NCBI GenBank assembly: GCA_016869975.1
Contig: VGCZ01000026.1
Span: 1 to 64,000, forward strand
Length of the DNA: 64,000 bases
DNA from: Alphaproteobacteria bacterium
GTDB lineage: Bacteria > Pseudomonadota > Alphaproteobacteria > Reyranellales > Reyranellaceae
Reading direction: 5' to 3'
Each line of letters starts with the position of its first letter. The first letter of the stretch is position 1. Positions 52,683 to 61,944 of this stretch are shown one piece after another. The translations under genes and the position numbers were made by a program. The notes below the pieces were generated by a model. The model had not been told where the DNA came from, ran no database searches, and was given only the letters and a program-made list of their open reading frames with translations.

Positions 52683-53819
52683 ATGCCGAGCATCGCCAAG
52701 CTGAGCTTCATCGGTCTCGAGCACGTGCTGCCGCCCGAGAAGGCCTTCGGCATGGCCCGCGGCATGGGCCATCGACGGCCCGGCGGCATCGTCGAGATCG
52801 AGACCAGCGACGGCGTCACAGGCATCGGCGAGGTGTTCGGCAATCCCTTCGTGAGCCGCGAATACTTCCGCATGGTCGAGCCGTTCTTCGCCGGCAAGAG
52901 CGTCTACGACTTCGATCACATCGAGGCTGAGATCCGCAATCGGCTGTATCACCTGGGTGTGCAGAACCAGCTCACCGCCTGCCTCGCCGGCATCAACGTG
53001 GCGCTGTTCGACGCCATCGGCCGCGCCACCAACACGCGGGTCTGCGACCTGATCGGCGGCTGCCGCTCGACGCGCCTGCCGGTCTACGCCTCGACCGGCT
53101 TCTTCTCCCGCGATGTCGATCGCCAGCTCGAGCACATGCTGGCCGAGGTCAAGGCGCATCCCTATCTCGGCATCAAGATCAAGATCGGCCGCGGCGCCAA
53201 GGACGACGTGGCGCGCGTCAAGCGCACGCGCGAGGTACTGGGCGACGACATCCTCGTCATCGTCGACATCAACGGCAACTACACCGTCGACCTGGCGCTG
53301 GAATCGATGCGCGTCATCGAACCCTACAACATCCACTGGGTCGAGGAGCCGCTGCCACCGTCGGATCTGCGCGGCTACGCCGAGCTGCGCGCGCGGGCGC
53401 CGATTCCCATCGCGGCCGGCGAAGCGCACTACGCGGTGCGCGATTTCAAGCAGCTGATCGACGGACGCTGCCTCGATATCGTGCAGCCGTCGATCCCCAC
53501 GGTGGGCGGCCTGACCGAGGCTAAGCGCATCGCCTTTCTGGCGCAGTCGAGCAACCTGCGCGTCTCGCCGCATGTCTGGGGCGGCGCGTTGGGCCTGACG
53601 GCCGCGTGCCACTTCGTGGCCGCGCTGCCGTCTTCGCCGCACACCGACAACCTGCCGTACCCGACCCTCATCGAGTACGACATGAGCGCCAACGCCCTGC
53701 GCACCGACCTGCTGGCGACCCCGATCAAGCTCGACGCCGGCCACCTGATCCTGCCCGATGGCCCCGGGCTGGGCGTCACGCTCGACCGTGGGCAGGTCGA
53801 GCGTTATCGGGTGTGTTGA
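52683..53819 (+). CDS. Enolase-superfamily (mandelate racemase/muconate lactonizing) enzyme
   Basis: The 378-residue enzyme has the MR/MLE pattern: an N-terminal capping domain, then the barrel with KIKIG (Lys165/Lys167), metal ligands DINGN (Asp195), VEEPLP (Glu221) and AAGEAHY (Glu247), and SPHVWGG (His297). Lys at the second strand with His at the seventh suggests acid-sugar dehydration or racemisation chemistry. The reaction cannot be told from sequence. It begins only three bases after upp, so it belongs to the same transcript; a link to the products of uracil breakdown is possible but unproven. Confidence 0.88.
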   Translation: MPSIAKLSFIGLEHVLPPEKAFGMARGMGHRRPGGIVEIETSDGVTGIGEVFGNPFVSREYFRMVEPFFAGKSVYDFDHIEAEIRNRLYHLGVQNQLTACLAGINVALFDAIGRATNTRVCDLIGGCRSTRLPVYASTGFFSRDVDRQLEHMLAEVKAHPYLGIKIKIGRGAKDDVARVKRTREVLGDDILVIVDINGNYTVDLALESMRVIEPYNIHWVEEPLPPSDLRGYAELRARAPIPIAAGEAHYAVRDFKQLIDGRCLDIVQPSIPTVGGLTEAKRIAFLAQSSNLRVSPHVWGGALGLTAACHFVAALPSSPHTDNLPYPTLIEYDMSANALRTDLLATPIKLDAGHLILPDGPGLGVTLDRGQVERYRVC

Positions 53820-53826
53820 GCCAGCC

Positions 53827-54858
53827 TCAGTTCCCCGGCCCGCGCTCCATCGAGTACGGCTGCCAGCGGATCAGGCCGCTCTTCTCCAGCACCGAGGGAT
53901 TGACGCAGGCGCGCGGCCAGCGGCCGCTCAACACGGAGGCGAGCTCGTGGCCGACGCGACGGCGGCGCGCCGGATCGAAGCGCGACGAGGCCGAGGCGAC
54001 GTGCGCGGTGACGATCACGTTGTCCATCTTGAGGATGGGGTTGTCGAGCTTGGGCGGCTCGACCTCCAGCACGTCGAGGCCGGCGCCGGCGATCCAGCCC
54101 TCGTTCAGGGCGCGGATCATGGCCGCCTCGTCGACCGTAGCGCCGCGGCCGGTGTTGATGAACAGCGCCGTCTTCTTCATGGCGCGGAACTGCTTCTCGC
54201 CGAACATCTTGCGCGCATCCGTGGTCGACGGCGCGTGCATCGAGACGATGTCGGATTGCGCCAGCACCTCCTCGTAGCTGCACGGCTCGACGCCGTACTG
54301 GCTCATCACCAGCTCCTCGACATAGGGATCGTAGGCCAGCATGCGGAAGCCGAAGGCGCGGGCGCGCGTTGCCACCGCGCGCGCGACGTGGCCGAAGGCG
54401 ATGAAGCCCAGGGTCTGGCCCATCAGGCGCGGGAACTGGTAGAGCATCGGCCGGCCCTTGGACCAGTTGCCGTCGCGCGCCAGGCGGTCCTGCACCACCA
54501 GCCGCCGCCAGGTCGCCAGCATCATGGTCATGGTGTGATCGGCCACCTCCTCGATGAAGGTGTCGGGCACGTTGGTCACCGGGATGTTGCGTGCCGTCGC
54601 CGCGGCCACGTCGACCGTGTCGACGCCGACGCTGCCCAGCGAGATCACCTTGCAGCGCTCCAGTGAGTCGATCACCTGCTTGGTCAGCCGGGTCTTGGAA
54701 TAGATCGCGTCGGCGTCATGCGCAGCGGCGATGAACGCGTTTTCGCTGGTGGCGGAGACCTCGATGATCTCCGCGCCGATCGAGGCGAGCGCCTCCATCT
54801 CGTAGGAATGGTCCACCGGCGCGGCCAGCGCCTGCGTGACGATCTTGAACTTGGCCAT
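53827..54858 (-). CDS. D-2-hydroxyacid dehydrogenase (glyoxylate reductase-like)
   Basis: The 343-residue NAD(P)-dependent enzyme has an N-terminal substrate-binding half and the cofactor half with LGFIAFGHVARAVATRARAFG (GxGxxA-type variant). The catalytic residues are Arg in INTGRGATVDE, Glu in LEVEPP and His in VTAHVASASS. It interconverts 2-hydroxy and 2-keto acids. The start at 54858 gives a normal N-terminus (KFKIVTQALA); an upstream open frame lies in the neighbouring gene. The Bug receptor gene is 11 bases upstream on the same strand, which suggests uptake and metabolism of the same organic acid. Confidence 0.88.
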   Translation of the reverse strand: MAKFKIVTQALAAPVDHSYEMEALASIGAEIIEVSATSENAFIAAAHDADAIYSKTRLTKQVIDSLERCKVISLGSVGVDTVDVAAATARNIPVTNVPDTFIEEVADHTMTMMLATWRRLVVQDRLARDGNWSKGRPMLYQFPRLMGQTLGFIAFGHVARAVATRARAFGFRMLAYDPYVEELVMSQYGVEPCSYEEVLAQSDIVSMHAPSTTDARKMFGEKQFRAMKKTALFINTGRGATVDEAAMIRALNEGWIAGAGLDVLEVEPPKLDNPILKMDNVIVTAHVASASSRFDPARRRRVGHELASVLSGRWPRACVNPSVLEKSGLIRWQPYSMERGPGN

Positions 54859-54869
54859 GAGCGTTTCCC

Positions 54870-55844
54870 CTACTGTGAATGCTTGATGCCGGCGGCTTCG
54901 ATGACCGGCGCCCAGAGTTTCTCCTCGGCGACCATCGCGGCGGCCAGGGTCGCGGGCGCGCCGCCGACCACATTGGCGCCCAGCTCGCTGAGCTTGGTGA
55001 TCACCGCTTCGTGGCGCAAAGCCGCCTCGAAGTCCCGCGCCGCCTTGGCGAGGATGGCATCGGGCGTCTTGGCCACGGCGTAGAAGGCGAACCACGACAG
55101 TGCGACGTAGCCGGGCACCACGCTGCCGATCGGCGGCGCGTCGGGCAGGGTGGGGATCGGCGTCGCCGAGGTGACGCCCAGCGCGCGCGTCGTGCCGGCG
55201 CGCAGATGCGGCGTCGAGACGGTGATGGTGTCGAAGATTACGTCGAGGCGGCCGCCGATCAGATCGTTCATCGCCGGCGCGGCGCCGCGATAGGGCACGT
55301 GGGTGATGTCGACCTTGGCGAGGTGCTTGAACAGCTCGCCCGACAGATGGATCGAGGAGCCGATGCCGGCCGAGCCGAAATTGAGCTTGCCCGGGTTGAC
55401 CTTGGCGCGGGCGATGAAGTCCTGGATCGACTTGTCGGGCGAGGCGGCCGGCACGACCATCACGTTGGGGATCGACACCGCCATGGTCACCGGCGCGAGG
55501 TCGGTGAACGGATTGTAGGCCATGGTCTTGTAGAGCAGCTTGCTCACCGCCGCCGAGCTCGAGGTGATCAGGAAATTCGCGCCGTCGGGCGGCGTGCGCG
55601 ACACCTCGAGGCCGGCGACGTTGCCGCCGGCGCCGGGCTTGTTGTCGACCACGACCTGGACCTTCCAGATCTCTGTCAATCGCGTCGCGGCGAGGCGCGC
55701 GACGATGTCGGCGGCGCCGCCCGGCGGGAAGCCGACGACGATACGCACCTGACCGCTCGGCCAGGCCTGCGCGCGCCCAATCGATGGGGCGGCGAGCAGC
55801 GCGGTGGTCGCGGCCAGAAGGCCTCTGCGGTTGATCCGGCTCAT
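54870..55844 (-). CDS. Bug family tripartite tricarboxylate receptor
   Basis: This 324-residue periplasmic protein is a TctC/Bug-type receptor. It has a Tat-like signal peptide (MSRINRRGLLAATTALLAAPSIGRAQA) followed by VRIVVGFPPGGAADIVARLAA and the diagnostic VVVDNKPGAGGNVAG. HVPYRGAAPAMNDLIGGRLDVIFD follows further on. Bug proteins bind carboxylic acids and related small molecules; no TctA/TctB membrane genes are nearby, as is common for orphan Bug genes. It is cotranscribed with the 2-hydroxyacid dehydrogenase. Confidence 0.9.
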   Translation of the reverse strand: MSRINRRGLLAATTALLAAPSIGRAQAWPSGQVRIVVGFPPGGAADIVARLAATRLTEIWKVQVVVDNKPGAGGNVAGLEVSRTPPDGANFLITSSSAAVSKLLYKTMAYNPFTDLAPVTMAVSIPNVMVVPAASPDKSIQDFIARAKVNPGKLNFGSAGIGSSIHLSGELFKHLAKVDITHVPYRGAAPAMNDLIGGRLDVIFDTITVSTPHLRAGTTRALGVTSATPIPTLPDAPPIGSVVPGYVALSWFAFYAVAKTPDAILAKAARDFEAALRHEAVITKLSELGANVVGGAPATLAAAMVAEEKLWAPVIEAAGIKHSQ

Positions 55845-55883
55845 GACGTTCCCTCTATCTTCACCGCCGATCATGCCGCCGCT

Positions 55884-56741
55884 TCACTCCAACCGAAAGG
55901 GCGGTGGCTGCCGGCCGTCGGTGTCGGTGAAGGCGTAGTCGCGGGCGAGATCGCCGACGGTGAACAGCCGACCGCTGCGCTCCATGACGTCGGGATCGGC
56001 GGCCAGCGCCACCACGGCGCGACCGGCGTAGTCGGGCGACTCGAGCTTGGCCAAGGTGTCGGGGTCGTCGGCCAGGGCGCGGGCGACACGCTCGGTGCGC
56101 ACGAAGCCCGGCGCCAGAGCGACGCAGGCGATCTCGGCGCCGCTCAGCTCGCGCGCTAGGCCGTAGACCATGCGGATCGCGGCCGCCTTGGCGACGTCGT
56201 AGTAGAGATTGCCGAGATACTCGTCGTAGGCCCAGGCCACGGTGTTGACGATCAGCCTGGGACGGTCGGCGGTCTTCGGACCGGTCATCAGCGGCAGCGC
56301 GTGGCGCGTGGTCAGGAACGTCGCCTTCAGCCCGCCGTCGAACATCCGCGTCCAGTTGTCGGACGGCTGGCGCAGGAAGGGCGCCGCGAAGGCCGCGCCG
56401 GGATGGTGCTCGTAGCCACCCCAGGCGTTGTTGACGAGGATATCGATGCGGCCGCTCTCGCGCGCGATCGCGGCCATTAGCGCCTGGACCTGCGCCTCGT
56501 CACGATGATCGCATGGTTTGCTATGGCCGCTGCCGCCACCCGCCGCCGCGCCAGCGGCGCTGACCGCCGCCGCCGCCGCCTCGACCGTGCCGGGCAGGTT
56601 CTCGGTCGTGGCGCCCGCCCGGCTGCGGCCGGTGACATGCACGACGCAGCCGGCCTCGCCCAGCGCTTTGGCGATGCCTAGTCCCAGGCCGCGCGTGGCA
56701 CCACTGACCAGCGCTACCGGACGCTCTTGCCCGTCACTCAT
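55884..56741 (-). CDS. SDR family oxidoreductase, DHRS1-like
   Basis: The 285-residue protein has the SDR cofactor motif (VALVSGATRGLGLGIAKALG), a VTGRS basic residue typical of NADP binding and DILVNNAWGGYE. It has YYDVAKAA with the catalytic Tyr/Lys. The catalytic Ser position reads NTVAWAYDEY, so the usual Ser is missing. After the first Rossmann half there is an Ala/Gly-rich insert (AAAAAVSAAGAAAGGG) that looks like a flexible loop. It resembles DHRS1-type SDRs, but activity is doubtful without the Ser. It is transcribed with, or just upstream of, the Bug receptor gene. Confidence 0.82.
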   Translation of the reverse strand: MSDGQERPVALVSGATRGLGLGIAKALGEAGCVVHVTGRSRAGATTENLPGTVEAAAAAVSAAGAAAGGGSGHSKPCDHRDEAQVQALMAAIARESGRIDILVNNAWGGYEHHPGAAFAAPFLRQPSDNWTRMFDGGLKATFLTTRHALPLMTGPKTADRPRLIVNTVAWAYDEYLGNLYYDVAKAAAIRMVYGLARELSGAEIACVALAPGFVRTERVARALADDPDTLAKLESPDYAGRAVVALAADPDVMERSGRLFTVGDLARDYAFTDTDGRQPPPFRLE

Positions 56742-56812
56742 CTCGACCGTCCTCGCCTGACCGTTGCCCGCGGCGCAAGGCTATCGCATCCGCGCGCGAA
56801 GCGGGATGGGGA

Positions 56813-59800
56813 CTACTCCGCCGCCTGACGCGCCGCCGGCTTGGCGCGGCGGTCGCGGAACCAGGCGCCGAGATCCTCGAAGGCAAGATAGACCGTGGGC
56901 GTGATGAAGAGCGTCAGCAGCTGCGACACCGCCAGACCGCCGACCACCGCGATGCCCAGCGGCTGGCGCAATTCGGCGCCGGCGCCCAGCGCCATAGCGA
57001 TCGGCAGCGCGCCCAGGATGGCGCAGAGCGTGGTCATCATGATCGGCCGGAAACGCATTACGGCGGCCTCGATCATCGCCTCCTTTGCCTCGACGCCGTG
57101 GGCGCGGCGCTCGATGGCAAAGTCGACCATCATGATGGCGTTCTTCTTGACGATGCCGATCAGCATCACCACGCCGATCATGGCGATCACCGACAGATCC
57201 ATGCCGGCCAGCTCCAGCATGATCAGCGCGCCGATGCCGGCCGAGGGCAGGCCCGAGAGGATGGTCAGCGGGTGGATGAAGCTCTCGTAGAGCACGCCCA
57301 GCACGATGTAGATCACCAGCACGGCGGCGAAGAGCAGCAGGCCCTGGTTGGCCACGGCCTGCTGGAAGACCTGGGCGCTGCCCTGGAAGCTGGTGGTGAT
57401 GGTCGCCGGCATGCCGATCTCGCGCGCAGCCGCCTGCACGGCCGCGACCGCCTGGCCCAGCGAGTTGCCCGGCAAAAGGTTGAATGACACCGTCACCGAA
57501 GGCAGCTGCGCCAGGTGCGACACGGTGAGCGCGGTGGGTCGCTCGGACAGGCGCGCCACGGTGTCGAGCGGCACCACGCCGCCTGACGGCGTGCGCACGG
57601 TCAGCCGGCGCAGCATCTCCGAGGTGTCGGCGTATTTCGGATCGGCCTCGAGGATCACCTGGTAGGTGTCCTGCGAGGTGTAGATGGTCGAGATCTGCCG
57701 CGTGCCGAAGGCCGAGTACACGACGTTGCGGATCTGGTCGACGGTGAGGTTCAGCCGCGCTGCGGCGTCGCGGTCGATGTCGATGACGGCGGCGCGCGCG
57801 CGCATCTGCAGGTCGGAGTTCACGTCGACGATGCCCGGGATGGACCGCATGCGGCCCTCGATCCGGGGCGCCCAGGCCTGCAAGGTCGCGAGATCGGGCG
57901 ACTGCATGGTGAACTGATACAGCGCGCGCGACTGCGTCGTGCCGATGATGATCGACTGCACCGGCTGGTAGAACACCGCAATGCCGGGCACCTGCCCGGT
58001 GGACCGGCGCAGGCGGGCGATAACCTCGCCGGCGCCCGCCTTGCGCGCGGGCTTGTCGCGCAGCGTGATGAACAGGCGGCCGGAGTTCTGCGTCGCGGCG
58101 GCATTGCCGCCACCCACCGTCGACATCACAGAGACCACGTCGGGATCGGCCTTGACGACCTCGGCGACGCGCGCCTGGCGCTCGACCATGGCGGCGAACG
58201 AGGCGTCGTCGGGCCCGACGGTCGAGGCCGTCAGCAGGCCGATATCTTCCTGCGGGAAGAAGCCCTTGGGGATGGTCTGAAAGAGCACGACGGTCAGCAC
58301 GAAGGTGCCGAGGGTCGCGGCCAGCATCAGCTTGCCGTGCGATATCGTCCAGCGCACCGCTTGGCCATAGACGCGGGTCAGCCAGCTGAAGCCGGCCTCG
58401 AACAGGCGCAGCGGCAGGGGCTGACGCGCCTGATGGTCGATCGGCTTGAGCATGCGCGCGCACAGCATCGGCGTCAGCGTCAGCGAGACGACGCCGGAGA
58501 TCAGGATGGCGATCGAGATCACCATGCCGAACTCGGCGAACATGCGGCCGACCACGCCACCCATGAACAACACGGGAATGAACACCGCCACCAGGGATAT
58601 GGTCATCGACACGATGGTGAAGCCGACCTCCTTGGAGCCGACGAAGGCGGCCTCCTTGGGATCCATGCCCTGCTCGATATGGCGCATGATGTTCTCGAGC
58701 ATGACGATGGCGTCGTCGACGACGAAGCCGACCGCCAAGGTCAGCGCCAGCAGCGAGATGTTGTTGATCGAGTAGCCCAGCAGGTGCATGCCGCCGAAGG
58801 TGCCGATGAGCGAGATCGGCAGCGCCAGAGCGGGGATCAGCGTGGCGCGGAAGTTGCGCAGGAAGAAGTAGATCACGATCACGACCAGCACGACGGCGAT
58901 CGCCAGCGTCTCCTGCACGTCGTGGATCGAGTCGCGGATCGAGCGCGAGCGGTCGTTGAGCACCCTGATCTCGATGTCGCGTGGCAGCTCGGCCTGGATC
59001 AGCGGCAGCATGGCGCGCACGCGATCGACGACCTCGACGGTGTTGGCGTCGGGCTGACGATAGATGCCCAGCACGATAGCGCGCTCGCCGTCGAGCCAGC
59101 TGGCGACGCGCGTGTTCTCGACGCTGTCGATGGCGGTGGCGACGTCGGCGATACGCACCGGCGCGCCGTTCTGCCAGGCCACGATGATCGGCATGTATTG
59201 CGCGGCGCGCGACACCGGGCCGGTGGCGTCGAGGATGGCGTTGCGGCCGCCCTGTGGCACGGTGCCCAATGGCCGGTTGGAATTCGCGGTGGCCAGGGCG
59301 GTCTGCAGGTCGGACAGGCTGAGCCCGCGCGCGGCCAGCTGGTCGAGGTCGGCGCGCACGCGCACGGCGTATTTCTGGCTGCCGAACACCAGCACCTGGG
59401 CCACGCCTGGCAGCGTCGAGATGCGCGGCAGGATGCTCGACTGGGCGAAGGCGTCGATGTCGGAGAGCCGCGCGTTGGGCGAGCGCAGCGCCAGGAAGAC
59501 GATGGCGAAGTCGGCGGGGTTGACCTTGCGGAAGCTGGGCGGCGTCGTCATGTCCGCCGGCAATCGCCGCAGGGCCGATCCAATGGCCGTCTGCACGTCG
59601 AGCGCGGCGCCGTCGATGTTGCGGTTGAGGTCGAACTGAAGGGTGATCGAGGTGTTGTCCAGCGTCGACACCGACGTCATCGTCGTGACGCCGGCGATGG
59701 TCGAGAACTGCCGCTCGAGGATGCCGGCGACAGACGAGGCCATCGTCTCGGGGCTGGCGCCAGGCAAGGTCGCCTGGACCTGGATGGTCGGGAAGTCGAC

Positions 59801-59914
59801 GCGCGGAATCGCGGCCACCGGCAGCTGACCGTATCCGAACATGCCGGCGGCAAGGAACGAGACCATCATCAGAATGGTCATCACCGGTCGCCGGATACAG
59901 ACATGCGAGATCAT
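56813..59914 (-). CDS. RND efflux transporter, HAE1 (MdtB/AcrB-like) permease
   Basis: The 1033-residue inner-membrane pump has an N-terminal [22 protein letters not shown], the two large periplasmic loops and twelve membrane helices. The proton-relay Asp pair is in [15 protein letters not shown], with a second RND motif [22 protein letters not shown]. It exports drugs or other amphiphiles as a trimer with the adaptor encoded upstream and an outer-membrane channel not in the window. I prefer ATG 59914 (MISHVC) over the TTG six bases upstream because GGGAA sits at a better distance. It is the last gene of the TetR-MFP-RND operon. Confidence 0.93.
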   Translation of the reverse strand: MISHVCIRRPVMTILMMVSFLAAGMFGYGQLPVAAIPRVDFPTIQVQATLPGASPETMASSVAGILERQFSTIAGVTTMTSVSTLDNTSITLQFDLNRNIDGAALDVQTAIGSALRRLPADMTTPPSFRKVNPADFAIVFLALRSPNARLSDIDAFAQSSILPRISTLPGVAQVLVFGSQKYAVRVRADLDQLAARGLSLSDLQTALATANSNRPLGTVPQGGRNAILDATGPVSRAAQYMPIIVAWQNGAPVRIADVATAIDSVENTRVASWLDGERAIVLGIYRQPDANTVEVVDRVRAMLPLIQAELPRDIEIRVLNDRSRSIRDSIHDVQETLAIAVVLVVIVIYFFLRNFRATLIPALALPISLIGTFGGMHLLGYSINNISLLALTLAVGFVVDDAIVMLENIMRHIEQGMDPKEAAFVGSKEVGFTIVSMTISLVAVFIPVLFMGGVVGRMFAEFGMVISIAILISGVVSLTLTPMLCARMLKPIDHQARQPLPLRLFEAGFSWLTRVYGQAVRWTISHGKLMLAATLGTFVLTVVLFQTIPKGFFPQEDIGLLTASTVGPDDASFAAMVERQARVAEVVKADPDVVSVMSTVGGGNAAATQNSGRLFITLRDKPARKAGAGEVIARLRRSTGQVPGIAVFYQPVQSIIIGTTQSRALYQFTMQSPDLATLQAWAPRIEGRMRSIPGIVDVNSDLQMRARAAVIDIDRDAAARLNLTVDQIRNVVYSAFGTRQISTIYTSQDTYQVILEADPKYADTSEMLRRLTVRTPSGGVVPLDTVARLSERPTALTVSHLAQLPSVTVSFNLLPGNSLGQAVAAVQAAAREIGMPATITTSFQGSAQVFQQAVANQGLLLFAAVLVIYIVLGVLYESFIHPLTILSGLPSAGIGALIMLELAGMDLSVIAMIGVVMLIGIVKKNAIMMVDFAIERRAHGVEAKEAMIEAAVMRFRPIMMTTLCAILGALPIAMALGAGAELRQPLGIAVVGGLAVSQLLTLFITPTVYLAFEDLGAWFRDRRAKPAARQAAE

Positions 59915-59934
59915 GTCCAACGTTCCCTTGTCTT

Positions 59935-59962
59935 CCTTCTCCCCACGAAGGCGGGGAGAAGG
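59935..59962. repeat. Inverted repeat between adaptor and RND genes
   Basis: CCTTCTCCCC (59935-59944) pairs perfectly with GGGGAGAAGG (59953-59962) around an eight-base loop. Related but shorter versions of CTCCCC/GGGGAG occur at 5079-5096, and the window's first bases read GCGGGGAGAAGG, so it looks like a dispersed repeat. In the mRNA it could lower the amount of pump relative to adaptor. Confidence 0.65.
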
Positions 59963-59963
59963 G

Positions 59964-61181
59964 CTAGTTTTTCGCCTCGGCCGGCGGCTTGCCGGCGGCG
60001 GGCTTGCCGGCGCCCGGTGGGCGTGGCGCGCTGATCGACACCGGCACGCCGTCGGCGAGGCGCAGCTGGCCGCTGGTGACGACCTGCTCGCCGCCGTTCA
60101 GGCCGGAGGCAACGACGACTTCCTCGCCGATGGTGCGCGCCACCTTGATCGGCACGACGACGGCGCGGCCCTCGCGCACGACGAAGACGAACGGCCCGGC
60201 CTGGCCGATCTGCAGCGCCGAAGCCGGCATGGTCACGGCGTTGGCGTCGACGCCCAGCACGATGCGCGCCGGCACGAAGGCGCCCGGCCAGAGCCGCTCG
60301 GCGGCGTTGGTCATGCGCGCCTTGGCGGTCACCGTGCCGGTGGCGAGGTCCATGGTGTTCTCGATGAAGGCGATCTCGCCCACCGACATGTTGGGCCCCG
60401 TGCCGGCCTCGACCCGCACCGCGCCGCGCTCGATCACCGCGCGCACCTCGACGAGCGCCGGAGCCGGCACCGAGAAGGCGATGTAGATCGGGTCCATCTG
60501 GTTGACGACGGCAAGACTCTGAGTGTCGGCCATCCGCACCACGGCGCCCGGCTTGGCCGCGATCGAGCCGATGCGCCCGCTTACCGGCGCGCGGATCTCG
60601 GTGTAGGTGAGCTGCGCCTCGACGCTGGACAGCGCCGCCCGGTCGAAGGCGAGCTGCGCCTCAAGTGCCTTCAGCGCCGTCGCCGCCGTGTCGCGCTGCA
60701 CCGTGCTGGTGACGCCCTTGCCCGACAGGTCCTCGGCGCGCGCGAGATCGCGCCGCGCCTGCTCGATCTGCGCCATGTCCTTGGCGATCTGCGCCGTGAT
60801 CTGCTCGCGCTGGGCGCGCAGCTGACGCGAGTCGAGGGTGAACAGCAGGTCACCCTCCGTGACGCGCGAACCCTCGGCGACATGGACCTGCACCACCTGG
60901 CTGTCGAGGCGCGCCTTGATGGCGATGGAAGCGATCGGCTGGACCGTGCCGACGGCGTCGATCAGTTGCGGCATGGCCTTGCGCACCACCGGCGCGACCT
61001 CGACCGCCACGGCCTGGCCGCCGCGCGGCTGGGCGCCGCCCGTCGGCTTGCCTGGAGCGGCCTTGCCCTGCGCGGCTTGGCCTGGCGCCATGCCGATCCA
61101 ACCCGGCTTGAAAAACCACACGCCGGTGCCGGCGGCGATGACCGCTGCAGCCGAGAGCGTGACAACGACGGCGCGGTTCAT
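59964..61181 (-). CDS. RND efflux periplasmic adaptor (HlyD/MFP family)
   Basis: This 405-residue adaptor has a single N-terminal membrane anchor ([20 protein letters not shown]) and a Gly/Pro/Ala linker. A lipoyl half-motif ([18 protein letters not shown]) is followed by a coiled-coil hairpin (about 135-205). The second half-motif is [14 protein letters not shown] and the beta-barrel domain has [10 protein letters not shown]. It links the RND pump to the outer membrane. The C-terminal 30 residues are low-complexity Pro/Ala/Lys. The ATG overlaps the stop of the TetR gene (ATGA), so all three genes are cotranscribed. Confidence 0.92.
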   Translation of the reverse strand: MNRAVVVTLSAAAVIAAGTGVWFFKPGWIGMAPGQAAQGKAAPGKPTGGAQPRGGQAVAVEVAPVVRKAMPQLIDAVGTVQPIASIAIKARLDSQVVQVHVAEGSRVTEGDLLFTLDSRQLRAQREQITAQIAKDMAQIEQARRDLARAEDLSGKGVTSTVQRDTAATALKALEAQLAFDRAALSSVEAQLTYTEIRAPVSGRIGSIAAKPGAVVRMADTQSLAVVNQMDPIYIAFSVPAPALVEVRAVIERGAVRVEAGTGPNMSVGEIAFIENTMDLATGTVTAKARMTNAAERLWPGAFVPARIVLGVDANAVTMPASALQIGQAGPFVFVVREGRAVVVPIKVARTIGEEVVVASGLNGGEQVVTSGQLRLADGVPVSISAPRPPGAGKPAAGKPPAEAKN

Positions 61182-61831
61182 CTGGCGGCTCCCCCAGCGC
61201 CAGCGGCGTCGTTGATCGTTGGCACGCGGACAAGCGGTCGCGGGCGCGCATCGGCTTTGCCCGTCTCGATGAACAACGCGGCCACGGCGCGCGCCACGTC
61301 CTCGTCGTCGTACTCGGCGCTGGCGGTGCCGCTCCACACCATGCCGATGATCAGCCGCGCCGCGAATTTCGGATCGGCGATGCGCAGCGCGCCGGCGGCG
61401 CTGGCGCGCGCGAGGACATCGGCGATCCGCACCTCGATGTGGCCACGGCGCTGACGCAGGATGCGCCGGCGCGAGCGGTCGGCGCCGCTGGCGGCGTCAC
61501 TCAGCGCGCGCAGCGAGGCGACATGCTCGCGGAACATCGCGGCGATCGGGCGCAGCATCGCCAGCAGCCTCTCGGCGTGACCGCTGGTGGTCGCCTCGGC
61601 GACATCGAGCCTGGCCTCCAGCGTATCGAGGGCGTCGATGAATACCGACTCGAACAGCGCGTCCTTGCCGGCGAAGTATCGGTACAGGGTGGGCTTGCCG
61701 GCGCCGGCCTCGCGCGCGATGTCATCCATCGACGCCGCCTCGAAGCCGCGCGCGGCGAACACCCTGGCCGCCGCGTCGATCAACCGCCGCCGGCGCACGC
61801 CGCGCCAGCGTTCCTCGGATCCTGTCGCCAT
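61178..61831 (-). CDS. TetR/AcrR family transcriptional regulator
   Basis: The 217-residue repressor has a TetR N-terminal helix-turn-helix (RLIDAAARVFAARGFEAASM, then REAGAGKPTLYRYFAGKDALFE) and a helical ligand-binding C-terminal domain with a TetR_C_33-like pattern (RFAARLIIGMVWSG-type segment). As first gene of the efflux operon it most likely represses its own operon and responds to pump substrates. ATG 61831 gives a normal ten-residue arm before the HTH. Two dyads upstream (61849-61873 and 61915-61929) are candidate operators. Confidence 0.9.
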   Translation of the reverse strand: MATGSEERWRGVRRRRLIDAAARVFAARGFEAASMDDIAREAGAGKPTLYRYFAGKDALFESVFIDALDTLEARLDVAEATTSGHAERLLAMLRPIAAMFREHVASLRALSDAASGADRSRRRILRQRRGHIEVRIADVLARASAAGALRIADPKFAARLIIGMVWSGTASAEYDDEDVARAVAALFIETGKADARPRPLVRVPTINDAAGAGGAAR

Positions 61832-61848
61832 CGTCGTCCCAAGCAAAA

Positions 61849-61873
61849 CCAGAACTCCCCGGTTCTGTTTGCT
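61849..61873. promoter_or_regulatory. Imperfect palindrome upstream of tetR
   Basis: CAGAAC (61850-61855) and GTTCTG (61862-61867) form a dyad that continues outward into AGCAAAA and TTTGCT with a two-base offset. It lies 18 bases upstream of the tetR start, where an autoregulatory operator would be expected. Confidence 0.45.
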
Positions 61874-61914
61874 ACGCGCCGGTTTCATTGACAAGGGCCG
61901 GGCAGGGGCCTTGC

Positions 61915-61929
61915 GTAACACTGTGTTAC
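61915..61929. promoter_or_regulatory. Perfect palindrome GTAACACTGTGTTAC
   Basis: Seven-base arms GTAACAC and GTGTTAC surround a single T. The site is 15 bases upstream of the aldo/keto reductase start and 84 bases from tetR; GTAAC/GTTAC half-sites are typical of TetR-family operators. A third GTAAC half-site follows at 61939. TTGACA at 61888-61893 could be a -35 box on the plus strand. Confidence 0.5.
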
Positions 61930-61944
61930 ACAACGGGCGTAACC

